From IMG/VR virus record IMGVR_UViG_3300009502_000127, positions 1 through 34,906 of that record: a DNA stretch of 34,906 nt; one strand, 5' to 3'. How positions within the stretch are numbered: the stretch's first letter is position 1; each line of letters opens with the position of its first letter. Both the position numbers and the translations under genes were made by a program. Shown here piece after piece: positions 7,792 to 15,150 of the stretch. The stretch is from a virus. The notes under the pieces were generated by a model. That model did no database searches, was not told the origin of the DNA, and saw nothing but the letters and a program-made list of their open reading frames with translations.

Positions 7792-9750
7792 ATGTCAACA
7801 CACACCTATTATCAGACAAGTGACTTAGCCACAACAGGTGAAGTACTTACTGCAACGAATTATAATAATCTTATTACGGAGTCACAAGCTGAGTTTGAGA
7901 AACGTTGGAGCTTAGTTAGCGGCTTTTATGCAGTACCATCATTAAGTATTAGTGGAACATCTGTCTTTATGACTGTAATTGATGCTCTAGTACTTGGTAG
8001 ACGCATCACCAATGCAGGGAGTATACCATTTACAGGCAGTAATAGCGCCGGTACCTACTATATTATGGTAGATGATACAGGAGCATATAGTACTGGTAGT
8101 GCTCCTGTCAGTGGCAAATTAACCATAGGCACTATTGCATGGGATGGTACAACCACATTATCATCATTAGTAATCACAGCCGTCATTGGCCTCTCTATTA
8201 TTGGTATGAGTGGTAGCTCTTCCGTCATCATACCATTTAAGGGCCCATGGACTGTATCCACAAGTTATAGTGTAGGTGATATTGTTACCTGTGTGGTAAG
8301 TGGCATCACAAATGTCTATATCTGCAATACAGCAAACTTGGCCTCAAGTGGTAATAAGCCCGCAGGTGCTGATTGGACACTCTTCTCGCCCGGTGGCCCA
8401 CAAGGCCCTATGGGTATTCCTGGCCCAGCTCCTACACCTACAGGCACATGGCAGTCTGGTGTAGTATATGGCCTCAACTCATTAGCTGTGTCCTTAACAG
8501 CAGATAGTAATAATTGTTATAACACGTATATTTGTATCTTAGGCCACACAGCATCAAGCACGAATGCTCCTGTCAGTGGCGCTAGCTGCAATACCTATTG
8601 GCGGATTTATACTCGGGGTGGCACGAAAGGTGATGCTGGTGCTGATGGTGCTGCACAAACTTATACCGATAGAGGTACGTGGGCAAATCTGCAATCCTAT
8701 GTCAATACTGCTGCAAATATTAGTCTCGTACATTATAATAATAATCTCTACCGCTGCCTAGTCTCACACACATCAGGCACTGGTGTCAATGCGCCAGGCA
8801 CAAGTGGTGGTGCTACCTACTGGGCCTTATTTATGGCGGCACTTCCAGCGTCCGGAGTATTAAATTTTGAACAGAGTGGTTGGGTAACCAGTACATCCTA
8901 TAGTATTGATGATGCGCTTTTTCATAATGGTGGCACGGTATATTGTTTCTCAGCCCATACGTCTGGCTCTAGTACTGAGCCATTTGTGGGCGCTGATTGG
9001 CAAACTGTATGGTATCCACTAGCTATTCAAGGTACTGCTGGTACTGCTGCCACGAGTATTATCCCCTATGGTATGTGGAGTGATGCAAGTGTATCTTACC
9101 CCCTTGGTGCATTAGTAACAGATGTACTGAGTGCTGGATCTGATATTATGGGTTGGTATATCTGCATACGATCTAATACCAGTAGCTCACTCAATAAGCC
9201 CTATCTTGATGCCACACATTGGATATTACAATGGGATACCACCCAGAGTTATGCCGCAAGTGCTGGTGTTGCAGCAAGTGCCAATAGTCTTGCTCCTAGT
9301 TTTGTTGCTGCATTACGTGCTGGAACTATACCTAATATTACAGATGACTTATTGCTCCTTGATCAGGGTGGCGTATTTGTTAGCACTAATGCTATCAATA
9401 TTGTACAGTCTGTGCCAAAAACACTATCATTCACGATTGATACTCCTACGGGTACTGATGACTTTCCCATATTTCGCTTGCCTTATGGTGGAGTGATTGT
9501 TCGTTATAGTGGCAAAGTATTACCTGCAACAGGCGCATCTTGTGATGGTAGTTTATACCACGATGCTGCTGGCACATTACATGCAATTACGAGTGCAGAT
9601 CATACATTTAATGGCACTGATAGTACTGTCTCTACATTTAATGGTTATAGTAGTTTTGCAGCGGGTACATATATCGTATGGAAATCGAGTGCTATTTCTG
9701 GCACTCCTACAGCACTTATCATCACTATTATTGTGCAAGAGGGCGCATAA
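7792..9750 (+). CDS. Tail fibre with collagen-like linkers and repeated carbohydrate-binding-type modules
   Basis: A 652-aa modular fibre. Residues ~1-140 form the presumed tail-attachment region. Five related modules follow at roughly 151-198, 218-273, 295-347, 362-410 and 427-480. Each has a W-x(4-6)-Y...V opening, a central Y-x-C/Y-x-C-F strand and a closing P-x(3-10)-W/Y-W, the pattern of CBM5/12-like chitin- or sugar-binding modules common in phage fibres. Collagen-like stretches (GGPQGPMGIPGPAP at ~201-214, GGTKGDAGADGAA at ~276-288) separate them, as in trimeric fibres. The C-terminal ~150 residues form a distinct beta-rich tip. The likely role is receptor binding at a glycan surface. 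The gene ends two bases before the next ATG, so the next gene may encode a tip or chaperone partner. Confidence 0.8.
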   Translation: MSTHTYYQTSDLATTGEVLTATNYNNLITESQAEFEKRWSLVSGFYAVPSLSISGTSVFMTVIDALVLGRRITNAGSIPFTGSNSAGTYYIMVDDTGAYSTGSAPVSGKLTIGTIAWDGTTTLSSLVITAVIGLSIIGMSGSSSVIIPFKGPWTVSTSYSVGDIVTCVVSGITNVYICNTANLASSGNKPAGADWTLFSPGGPQGPMGIPGPAPTPTGTWQSGVVYGLNSLAVSLTADSNNCYNTYICILGHTASSTNAPVSGASCNTYWRIYTRGGTKGDAGADGAAQTYTDRGTWANLQSYVNTAANISLVHYNNNLYRCLVSHTSGTGVNAPGTSGGATYWALFMAALPASGVLNFEQSGWVTSTSYSIDDALFHNGGTVYCFSAHTSGSSTEPFVGADWQTVWYPLAIQGTAGTAATSIIPYGMWSDASVSYPLGALVTDVLSAGSDIMGWYICIRSNTSSSLNKPYLDATHWILQWDTTQSYAASAGVAASANSLAPSFVAALRAGTIPNITDDLLLLDQGGVFVSTNAINIVQSVPKTLSFTIDTPTGTDDFPIFRLPYGGVIVRYSGKVLPATGASCDGSLYHDAAGTLHAITSADHTFNGTDSTVSTFNGYSSFAAGTYIVWKSSAISGTPTALIITIIVQEGA

Positions 9751-9752
9751 TT

Positions 9753-10184
9753 ATGAGCACATATACTCCTATTCCTATTCCTATTCCTATTCCAAGAAAA
9801 TTTGCTAGTGCCACTGCTAATGTTCATTTCTCTGTAGGCAGTCCTGTGTGTCTTGCTATTGATGGTAATGCCGAGTTATCTATTGCAAATACTACAGGAA
9901 ATTATCAATGCGTTGGACTTGCTACCATGCCAGCAGAAGTGGGAGAAAAGGTATTATATGTCACAACGGGTTATATTTTATCAGTGACAGATTGGACAAA
10001 TATTGTAGGCACTACAGCATTAGTAGAAAATGCAGAATACTTCCTAGATCCAACCACTGCGGGAAAACTTACGACAACTATTCCCACCATTTCTGGCGAT
10101 GTTATGGTTTCTGTCGGTAAGACAACCGGAACTTCTATTTTGCAGATTAATGTGTGCCAACCCGTAATTATTGGTGGTGAGTAA
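9753..10184 (+). CDS. Small fibre-associated structural protein
   Basis: A 143-aa protein starting at the ATG two bases after the fibre stop. It opens with a Pro-Ile dipeptide run encoded by a hexanucleotide array, then has a beta-rich body. The C-terminal part (ALVENAEYFLDPTTAGKLTT ... VMVSVGKTTGTSILQINV) resembles the short fibre-tip segment often seen at the end of phage tail fibres, where a Y-x-L-D/S-P-x-T-A-G-K-L-T strand pair precedes a V-G-x-A/T hairpin. I infer a fibre tip or capping protein made as a separate chain. It is joined to the next gene by a TAATG overlap. Exact function is unknown. Confidence 0.65.
   Translation: MSTYTPIPIPIPIPRKFASATANVHFSVGSPVCLAIDGNAELSIANTTGNYQCVGLATMPAEVGEKVLYVTTGYILSVTDWTNIVGTTALVENAEYFLDPTTAGKLTTTIPTISGDVMVSVGKTTGTSILQINVCQPVIIGGE
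9768..9793 (+). repeat. Hexanucleotide tandem repeat (CCTATT)4 in a coding region
   Basis: Four CCTATT units encode (Pro-Ile)n near the N-terminus of the 9753-10184 protein. The period is a multiple of three, so expansion would keep the frame. Confidence 0.9.
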
Positions 10185-11014
10185 TGAGTGCAAACATAGG
10201 TAATGATTTTATCTTTGCTCCTCCCGTTGTAGCTGATGCCTCACTACCAGCAGTATTTACAGCAAATACGTATGGCATAGAGAAGGCTGAATATTGTCGT
10301 ACAAATGGTGTACCATTAACGATATGGTTCTATGGCAACAACGAGGCATCTATTCCGGGAGAGGAATATTTTTGGTTTAGCGATTCAGCTACTACTATCA
10401 CTATTAATGGCGGTTCCCCCTTTTATCCCTTATCTACTGGTAGTTATTCGCTTGTCCAGAATGGTAGTGCCGTCAATCCAGTAATGATGTGGTGGGGGCC
10501 GGGCATCTATTATTCCTATGTGCAACGAGGAGCTATCAGTTTTAGTGCCACAGATTTGGGCAGTTCTCCAATCACCTCACTCGTTGTCTCAATGGGGCAG
10601 ATGGGATCGTATGCGTACACCGGAGTCACAATCACTCCTGTTGTGTTAGAAATTGATTTGGGTACTACTAGTGATCCATATGCTCCTTACAGTGATAATT
10701 ATAATCAGGTATGGGCGGATATTACCAATGCTGCGGGAGGCACGACAAGCTACACCATCACTCCGAGTGCCGGTACTGGTGGGAGTATCAGCCCCTCATC
10801 TCCGCAATCTATCAGTAGTGGTGGCAGTCAACTCTTCACGGCCAGTCCAGACAGTGGCTATATTATCTATAACTGGTATGTTGATAGTAGTTTTGTGCAA
10901 TCAGGTGGCAGTACCTATACCATTAGCAGTGTGTCTGCTGATCATACTGTGCGTGTTGATTTTCGCTATACAGGAAGTAGTAGAAAACGGATTATAGTTG
11001 TTACTTGTACCTAA
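10184..11014 (+). CDS. Virion surface protein with C-terminal divergent InlB B-repeat-type domain
   Basis: A 276-aa protein whose ATG overlaps the previous stop (TAATG). The N-terminal ~185 residues are beta-rich (jelly-roll-like composition, no diagnostic motif). The C-terminal ~80 residues match the divergent InlB B-repeat-type domain: SYTITPSAGTGGSISP, then G-x-x-x-x-F-T-A-S-P-x-x-G-Y, then Y-N-W-Y-V-D, then a closing S-x-D-H-T-V-R-V-D-F. A close homologue of this domain forms the N-terminus of the tail-tube protein at 31500. Such small immunoglobulin-like domains decorate phage virions and may bind surfaces weakly. It probably belongs to the fibre or adsorption apparatus. The basic tail after the domain (SSRKR) is unusual. 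Confidence 0.7.
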   Translation: MSANIGNDFIFAPPVVADASLPAVFTANTYGIEKAEYCRTNGVPLTIWFYGNNEASIPGEEYFWFSDSATTITINGGSPFYPLSTGSYSLVQNGSAVNPVMMWWGPGIYYSYVQRGAISFSATDLGSSPITSLVVSMGQMGSYAYTGVTITPVVLEIDLGTTSDPYAPYSDNYNQVWADITNAAGGTTSYTITPSAGTGGSISPSSPQSISSGGSQLFTASPDSGYIIYNWYVDSSFVQSGGSTYTISSVSADHTVRVDFRYTGSSRKRIIVVTCT

Positions 11015-11031
11015 TATACTATTATTCTTAT

Positions 11032-11140
11032 ATTTTAATCTAGATCAGAGATAGCGGTTGGGAATTATTTCATTATGATGGCTATTACTGTGCACCAGAG
11101 TTCTAGAAATATAATCTGTCCTTTTTGATCCTGATTAAAA
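11032..11140. repeat. GATC-core element pair: P form 11032-11061, Y form 11118-11140
   Basis: The P copy (ATTTTAATCTAGATCAGAGA) begins 18 nt after the previous stop. The Y copy (TCCTTTTTGATCCTGATTAA) ends 17 nt before the ATG at 11158. A 17-codon reading frame (11075-11128) runs between them and stops at the TGA embedded in the Y copy. Confidence 0.85.
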
Positions 11141-11157
11141 CCTTGGAGTTATTACTT

Positions 11158-11517
11158 ATGTCAATATATACGATACCACCCATCATTGATCCACTCACCA
11201 GTGCCATGTGGCTTATTGCTGGTAATACCTATGATAGTACAGGTACTGATGGATTACCTATTGTCATTAGTGTTGATGCTACTAATGGGCCCAGTAGTGT
11301 CTTAGCAAATTTTAGTCTTATACTAAGTGGCATATCGATACCTATTACATTACCTACGCCTATGATTGCCAATGATGTATTGACTTTTACATTTGGACTT
11401 ACAAGTCAGCAGACGCTCTATGCTCATACAGGCACCTATAGTATAATTGCTGCATGGCCCACTACACCAGTGACTACCACCACTATTATTGATAAAGCAT
11501 TACTTACGGTATACTAA
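11158..11517 (+). CDS. Small beta-rich hypothetical structural protein
   Basis: A 119-aa protein; the ATG at 11158 is chosen because TTGGAG lies 8-13 nt upstream and because upstream in-frame codons run through a GATC element. The sequence is Thr/Ile/Pro-rich with regular strands (GLPIVISVDATNGP, LANFSLILSGISIPITLP, LTFTFGLTSQQTLYAHTG, YSIIAAWPTT), the profile of a single immunoglobulin-like or fibronectin-like domain. There is no signal peptide or membrane segment. Its position after the InlB-type protein suggests another virion accessory or baseplate protein. I do not recognise a family. Confidence 0.6.
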   Translation: MSIYTIPPIIDPLTSAMWLIAGNTYDSTGTDGLPIVISVDATNGPSSVLANFSLILSGISIPITLPTPMIANDVLTFTFGLTSQQTLYAHTGTYSIIAAWPTTPVTTTTIIDKALLTVY

Positions 11518-11542
11518 ATAATTATTTAAGGATGATTCTCCG

Positions 11543-12151
11543 ATGACTGATAGTACCCCTACTGCTACTTCTCTTGCTTCAACTCCTACTTCTACTACTA
11601 TTATTGTAGATGCTGCTACTAATACTACGACTACTACTACCACTCCTCCTCCTAATACTGAAAGGGATATGGCGATGACAGCTGCTAAGGCCCATATTGA
11701 GGCCGAGACGGTTGCCGCTACCGCTGCTATTACTGCGGCGATTGCTGCTGCGACGGCTGAAGCGACTGCCAAGATTGTCGCTAATGTTGCTATAGCGAAT
11801 GCTGGTAGAGCCGCTGATGTTGTGTCCTTAGCCGAGATGAATATCACAGATCATGCACTTTGTGGCTCGCATACCGCAAGTATTACAGCACTTATCTGTG
11901 ATGATCAACGACACCAGTCTTGCATAGAGCAGATTAATGAAAACTTAAGTCGAGTCACGGCCAGTCTTGATAGAGTGCAAGCCAACGATGAAGAAGATCA
12001 CCGTCGCTTGGGTATCCTATGGGATGCCAATAATAAATATGATGGCAAAACTACGAATGCAAAAGCGATATCAACATGGGGTGCAACAGTAATAGGATGG
12101 CTACTAGCTATGGCGTCAATTGCCTATAATATATTTCACAAAACACATTAA
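11543..12151 (+). CDS. Coiled-coil protein with C-terminal membrane anchor (possible lysis accessory)
   Basis: A 202-aa protein with AAGGATG 10-15 nt upstream of the ATG. Residues ~1-35 are Thr/Ser/Pro-rich; ~40-95 are an Ala-rich helix (VAATAAITAAIAAATAEATA); ~110-155 form a second helix with heptad character (IEQINENLSRVTASLDRVQ). A C-terminal transmembrane segment (ATVIGWLLAMASIAYNIF) is followed by HKTH. This layout of a helical ectodomain and one C-terminal membrane segment directly before a holin-like gene is common for phage membrane or lysis accessory proteins, but I cannot name a family. Confidence 0.6.
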   Translation: MTDSTPTATSLASTPTSTTIIVDAATNTTTTTTTPPPNTERDMAMTAAKAHIEAETVAATAAITAAIAAATAEATAKIVANVAIANAGRAADVVSLAEMNITDHALCGSHTASITALICDDQRHQSCIEQINENLSRVTASLDRVQANDEEDHRRLGILWDANNKYDGKTTNAKAISTWGATVIGWLLAMASIAYNIFHKTH

Positions 12152-12188
12152 CTAATAATTATAATTATAATAATAAGTCAGGAATAAA

Positions 12189-12632
12189 ATGTTAAATTTA
12201 AAATCTGGTTGGAAAACTACAGAATTTTGGCTACATACCTTTGTCACAGTAGCTGGTACATTACTTGCAACTGTGCCACATATCACTGAGATGGCAGGTA
12301 CTGCCGAAGCTGTTATCCATGCCATAGGTGCTATTGTTGCACTCCTAGCATCACTTAATTACTGTAACCAACGAGTTGCTCTTAAGGTGGCGGCATTATC
12401 TACAACTGCTATTGCTACTATTGATGCTGTAGTACCACCATTAGCACCATTAGCACCATTAGCACCATCACTAGCATCATCATCAGCACTAGCACCAGTA
12501 CTAGCGCCAGTAGAAGTAACTACTCAGCCAGTTGTTAATCAACCAGTTGTTAATCAACCAGTTGTTAATCAACCAGTTGTTAATCAACCAGTTGTAGTAC
12601 AACCAACTGATGGATCTGACGGATCAAATTAA
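12189..12632 (+). CDS. Holin-like membrane protein with repetitive C-terminal tail
   Basis: A 147-aa protein. It opens with GWKTTEFWLHTFVTVAGTLL, matching the short W-K-T-T-E-F-W signature of a widespread phage holin-like family. Two hydrophobic segments follow at ~14-32 and ~43-58 (AIGAIVALLASLNY). A Pro/Ala-rich linker (PLAPLAPLAP) and then five Q-P-V-V-N/V pentapeptide repeats come from a perfect 15-nt DNA repeat. The predicted role is to permeabilise the inner membrane at lysis. I see no endolysin next to it. The acidic Gly/Asp/Ser C-terminus is presumably cytoplasmic or periplasmic. Confidence 0.65.
   Translation: MLNLKSGWKTTEFWLHTFVTVAGTLLATVPHITEMAGTAEAVIHAIGAIVALLASLNYCNQRVALKVAALSTTAIATIDAVVPPLAPLAPLAPSLASSSALAPVLAPVEVTTQPVVNQPVVNQPVVNQPVVNQPVVVQPTDGSDGSN
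12528..12602 (+). repeat. 15-bp tandem repeat (CCAGTTGTTAATCAA)4-5 in a coding region
   Basis: Four perfect units (12528, 12543, 12558, 12573) and a degenerate fifth encode Q-P-V-V-N repeats in the holin-like protein. The period preserves the frame. Confidence 0.9.
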
Positions 12633-12640
12633 TTAAAAAT

Positions 12641-12727
12641 CACCATTTCTGATCATGATATAAAGTATAGAGTACTATCTACTATAGATAATATCTTTAT
12701 ATTTTAGTCTGGATCAAAAGAGGAGGC
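12641..12727. repeat. GATC-core element pair, Y form 12641-12665 and P form 12702-12727
   Basis: Here the order is Y then P. The P copy (TTTTAGTCTGGATCA then AAAGAGGAGG) ends 5 nt before the ATG at 12733 and is a very strong Shine-Dalgarno sequence. The Y copy (TCACCATTTCTGATCATGAT) follows the holin-like gene. Confidence 0.8.
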
Positions 12728-12732
12728 ATAAT

Positions 12733-12885
12733 ATGATTGTATTATCAGCAAATTCTAATGTATGTGCCGTGCATACTGGAGAAGAGGCATATGATGATGA
12801 TGAAGAACGATATGCACAATGCTCCTCAACTTTATGTATGCCATCCGTTAGATGTACCTATGGATCAACTCGAACACAAGCGTGA
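12733..12885 (+). CDS. Small Cys-containing acidic protein, start nested with the next gene
   Basis: A 50-aa reading frame whose ATG sits 5 nt after the AGAGGAGG of a P-form GATC element, the best ribosome-binding site in this part of the window. The peptide has an acidic cluster (EEAYDDDEERY) and four cysteines. I do not recognise it. It overlaps in another frame the membrane protein starting at 12791, so the pair may be co-translated, in the way nested lysis genes often are. The strong start signal supports real translation; the function is unknown. Confidence 0.45.
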   Translation: MIVLSANSNVCAVHTGEEAYDDDEERYAQCSSTLCMPSVRCTYGSTRTQA

Positions 12886-13018
12886 TGTAAGTAGTCTAGG
12901 CCCTATGCAACTTACTCCAACTGTACAATATGCATTACTCTCCCTACGAGTCTATCTTATAGTTATGGGGCTTTTGTGTCTCTATCATATATTAGTATTA
13001 TCACACTTCTTTAAATAG
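12791..13018 (+). CDS. Small C-terminal-anchored membrane protein
   Basis: A 75-aa frame with a run of ATG codons (12791, 12794, 12797, 12800) preceded by GGAGAAGAGG. The C-terminal third is a transmembrane helix (LRVYLIVMGLLCLYHILVL) followed by SHFFK. The same frame is open from a TTG at 12737, which is less likely as a start. The stop codon lies inside the stem-loop of an intrinsic terminator, making this the last gene of the plus-strand late region. A lysis-related role (antiholin or spanin-like) is possible from location, but there is no lipobox and no family match I can see. Confidence 0.5.
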   Translation: MMMMKNDMHNAPQLYVCHPLDVPMDQLEHKRDVSSLGPMQLTPTVQYALLSLRVYLIVMGLLCLYHILVLSHFFK

Positions 13019-13030
13019 GAGTGTGTTTTT
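13002..13030 (+). terminator. Intrinsic terminator at the end of the late region
   Basis: Stem arms CACACTTCT (13002-13010) and AGGAGTGTG (13017-13025) pair over 9 bp with one G-U. The 6-nt loop is TTAAAT, and TTTTT follows at once. It includes the stop of the last late gene. Confidence 0.85.
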
Positions 13031-13218
13031 ATATAGCATATTTTTATGTTTCTGTCAATAGCCTATGTTTAGATCATTATTAAACAGGGTACAATAAATT
13101 AGAACTAATTACAGGTTATTCTGTAGAACTCCTAATTCTACTAATGAATATCCATCTACTAAGACGTTCTCAATCCACCAATTACTTATTGCTAGATAAG
13201 TAGAAGGCCCCCTCTCAC

Positions 13219-13752
13219 ATGAGCACATCTTCCTTTGCTAAATCCTTAAAATTAGGATTAGCCAACGAATCCATCATTACTAAATATCTGAACTCTCGTA
13301 ATTTTATAGTTATTCCTGCCTATCAAATTGAGCAATCTACTGGAAAAGGCCCACGTGTATTTGCTCCTATGGATGAGCAATTAATTACGCCAGACTTATT
13401 GTGCATTAGAAATGGTAAGATGCGATGGACTGAATGCAAAAGTAAGGCGGAATTTGTTCTCTATCGAAAAACTGGAATCTTTCAAACTGGTTTTGATATT
13501 GCCTGCTTCGAACAATATCAAAGAGTACAAGAAGTAACAGGCATTCCTGTTTATATTATGTTCCTCAATGCTCCTCGATATGGTATTAGTGAACCTTCCG
13601 GCCTGTATTATCAAACACTTGATAAATTAGTCGAAACTATTGATCACAGTTGCACCAATGAGAAGACGGGCAGTAAAAGTGGTGGATTACACTACTGGAA
13701 TGAGTATGATCTTATCAAACAAGCCGAGTATAATGACGTAATGATTTATTAA
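13219..13752 (+). CDS. PD-(D/E)XK-family nuclease (resolvase-like)
   Basis: A 177-aa protein with a PD-(D/E)XK core: an N-terminal helix with E17 (LGLANESIITKYLNS), then ITPDLLCIRNGKMRWTECKS, giving P58-D59 and E72-x-K74. This matches single-domain phage nucleases related to Holliday-junction resolvases and VRR-type enzymes, which cut branched or replicated DNA using a divalent metal. The C-terminal half carries conserved-looking aromatic segments (YQRVQEVTGIPVYIMFLN). It lies alone between two terminators, so it is its own transcription unit. AGAAGG is present ~11-16 nt upstream. It is the only clear DNA-metabolism enzyme outside packaging. The 200 bp upstream hold no gene I can support. Confidence 0.75.
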   Translation: MSTSSFAKSLKLGLANESIITKYLNSRNFIVIPAYQIEQSTGKGPRVFAPMDEQLITPDLLCIRNGKMRWTECKSKAEFVLYRKTGIFQTGFDIACFEQYQRVQEVTGIPVYIMFLNAPRYGISEPSGLYYQTLDKLVETIDHSCTNEKTGSKSGGLHYWNEYDLIKQAEYNDVMIY

Positions 13753-13775
13753 AAGTAATACTAACAAATATATAA

Positions 13776-13818
13776 AAATGGCCGGTATACCCCTACAGTA
13801 CACCGGCCATTTCGTTTT
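13776..13818. terminator. Bidirectional intrinsic terminator between convergent genes
   Basis: A perfect 11-bp stem, AAATGGCCGGT (13776-13786) with ACCGGCCATTT (13802-13812), has a 15-nt loop. It is T-rich on the plus strand (CGTTTTG) and A-rich on the other side (TATAAAA). It separates the nuclease gene from the convergent minus-strand gene. Confidence 0.9.
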
Positions 13819-13895
13819 GTATCCCTCTCACAGAATAACGATAAGAGTATAGCACACTTTGTGATTACTGTCAAGCTATCAGTTATTAACGTCTA

Positions 13896-15149
13896 TTAAC
13901 GTCTTCTGGCCTCTTTCCGATGCTTGCCATCCTTCTGTTTGTCATTTGTGTTGTACATCTTATAGCCTGACATTCGATCGGCAAATTGCTGCTGTTTCTC
14001 TGCCCTGCGAAGCTTCTGTGCTACAAATTCTAATCTAGCTTCCTTAGCGGCTTTGTTCTTATCCTTATTCTGTAGATAATATTGCTTAAGCTCCTCCATA
14101 TCTAATTTAAGTTTAGCCTCACGTAATTGTAGCCTTTCTTTTTTATTTTTAGCAGACAATTTTATATTAGCAGCATCTCCTGTTGGATTAGCATAGTGCA
14201 TGTTTCTAGCATCAAAATGTCCAATAGATTCTGGTACTGTAAGAGCATCGGCAAATTGCCATCCTATATAGAGTCTCCATGATAAGGTGTTATATCGTAC
14301 ACAGCAGAGTTTATGTTGGCTCCAATCCCACAGTGTATGTGTTAATCCTCTGTATGTATATATTACTGATTGTCTCTTAGGTAGTAATGCATGTAGTTGA
14401 TGTATATCTACCCATATGCTTTCATCAGGATCAAAAAGGGTGGAGTTTTTTATAATATAATTCGTGCCGTCATAGCCAGATTGTATGCTCCAGTCTCTAA
14501 AATCATTATAACTATTGGATGATGTCCAGATAGTGCTATTTTTGTGGATACGCTGCCAGATTCTATAGAGTCTTGACTTTCTGCCAATGCCTATTGTGCC
14601 ATTCTCCGTTTCTAATATTGCTGTACCAGGGGTATCTATAGGGGCTATTAGGGAGGGTGTTGTCAGGGCATCTGCAATAGGCCAGTTATGTTGCAGTCTC
14701 CACTTGAGTTGACTATAACTTATTATACATCTATCATCAAGGCTCCATTGTGATATTGTTTTCTGCTCTCCATTATATGAGTAAAACTTATATTTTGCTC
14801 GGAGATTTTTAACTTGTAGACAACCACAACTCTTTGTCCCATAGGTAAGATCAGTAAGCAGATAATGATTTACTACCTTCATATTACCACAGGAGCACTG
14901 ACAGAGGTAATTATAATCTTGTAATTCTTTCATGACTGTGAGTTGCCCATACATAGCACCTATTTCTCGATGTTGTAGGTATGCTACAGGCCTAATGGCG
15001 TCAATAACTGACATTTTACCTTTCTGTAATCTTTTACGCAGTGTCTCATACTTAATATTAATATGTGGTAAAGCAGCCAACTCTCTAATAGTTAGCTGCT
15101 CACCATTATATTCATATCTTGTAGTTGTATATCTGTTAGTAGTACTCAT
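13896..15149 (-). CDS. Zinc-ribbon protein with three HTH modules (degenerate HNH/AP2-type phage family)
   Basis: A 417-aa protein. Domains: HTH module 1 at ~12-55 (YNGEQLTIRELAAL ... DAIRPV); a zinc ribbon at C83-x-C85-x-C87-G with S107-C-G-C110; HTH module 2 at ~122-165 (YNGEQKTISQWSL ... ADALTTP); an F-R-D-W segment at ~217-245; HTH module 3 at ~264-307 (YRGLTHTLWDWSQ ... ADALTVP). A long basic coiled-coil tail follows (~325-417, KEARLEFVAQKLRRAEKQQQ). The zinc ribbon and F-x-x-W...N-G-Y segments are those of phage HNH/AP2-type homing-endonuclease relatives. I see no H-N-H triad, so it is more likely a DNA-binding protein than an active nuclease. It follows its paralogue at 15151 by one base (TAGTATG). 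Confidence 0.7.
   Translation of the reverse strand: MSTTNRYTTTRYEYNGEQLTIRELAALPHINIKYETLRKRLQKGKMSVIDAIRPVAYLQHREIGAMYGQLTVMKELQDYNYLCQCSCGNMKVVNHYLLTDLTYGTKSCGCLQVKNLRAKYKFYSYNGEQKTISQWSLDDRCIISYSQLKWRLQHNWPIADALTTPSLIAPIDTPGTAILETENGTIGIGRKSRLYRIWQRIHKNSTIWTSSNSYNDFRDWSIQSGYDGTNYIIKNSTLFDPDESIWVDIHQLHALLPKRQSVIYTYRGLTHTLWDWSQHKLCCVRYNTLSWRLYIGWQFADALTVPESIGHFDARNMHYANPTGDAANIKLSAKNKKERLQLREAKLKLDMEELKQYYLQNKDKNKAAKEARLEFVAQKLRRAEKQQQFADRMSGYKMYNTNDKQKDGKHRKEARRR
14422..14445 (+). repeat. GATC-core element inside a minus-strand gene
   Basis: TCATCAGGATCAAAAAGGGT on the plus strand (P form). On the coding strand it is Y form and encodes L-F-D-P-D-E-S. Confidence 0.65.
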
Positions 15150-15150
15150 A

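Noticed and set aside
12615-12632. Extra GATC elements at other GATC sites, for example GGATCTGACGGATC and CCTGATCTAG at 7408-7417
   Set aside because: They share only the GATC core or a few flanking bases. The AATC and AAAGG(A)GGG or complementary flanks are missing.
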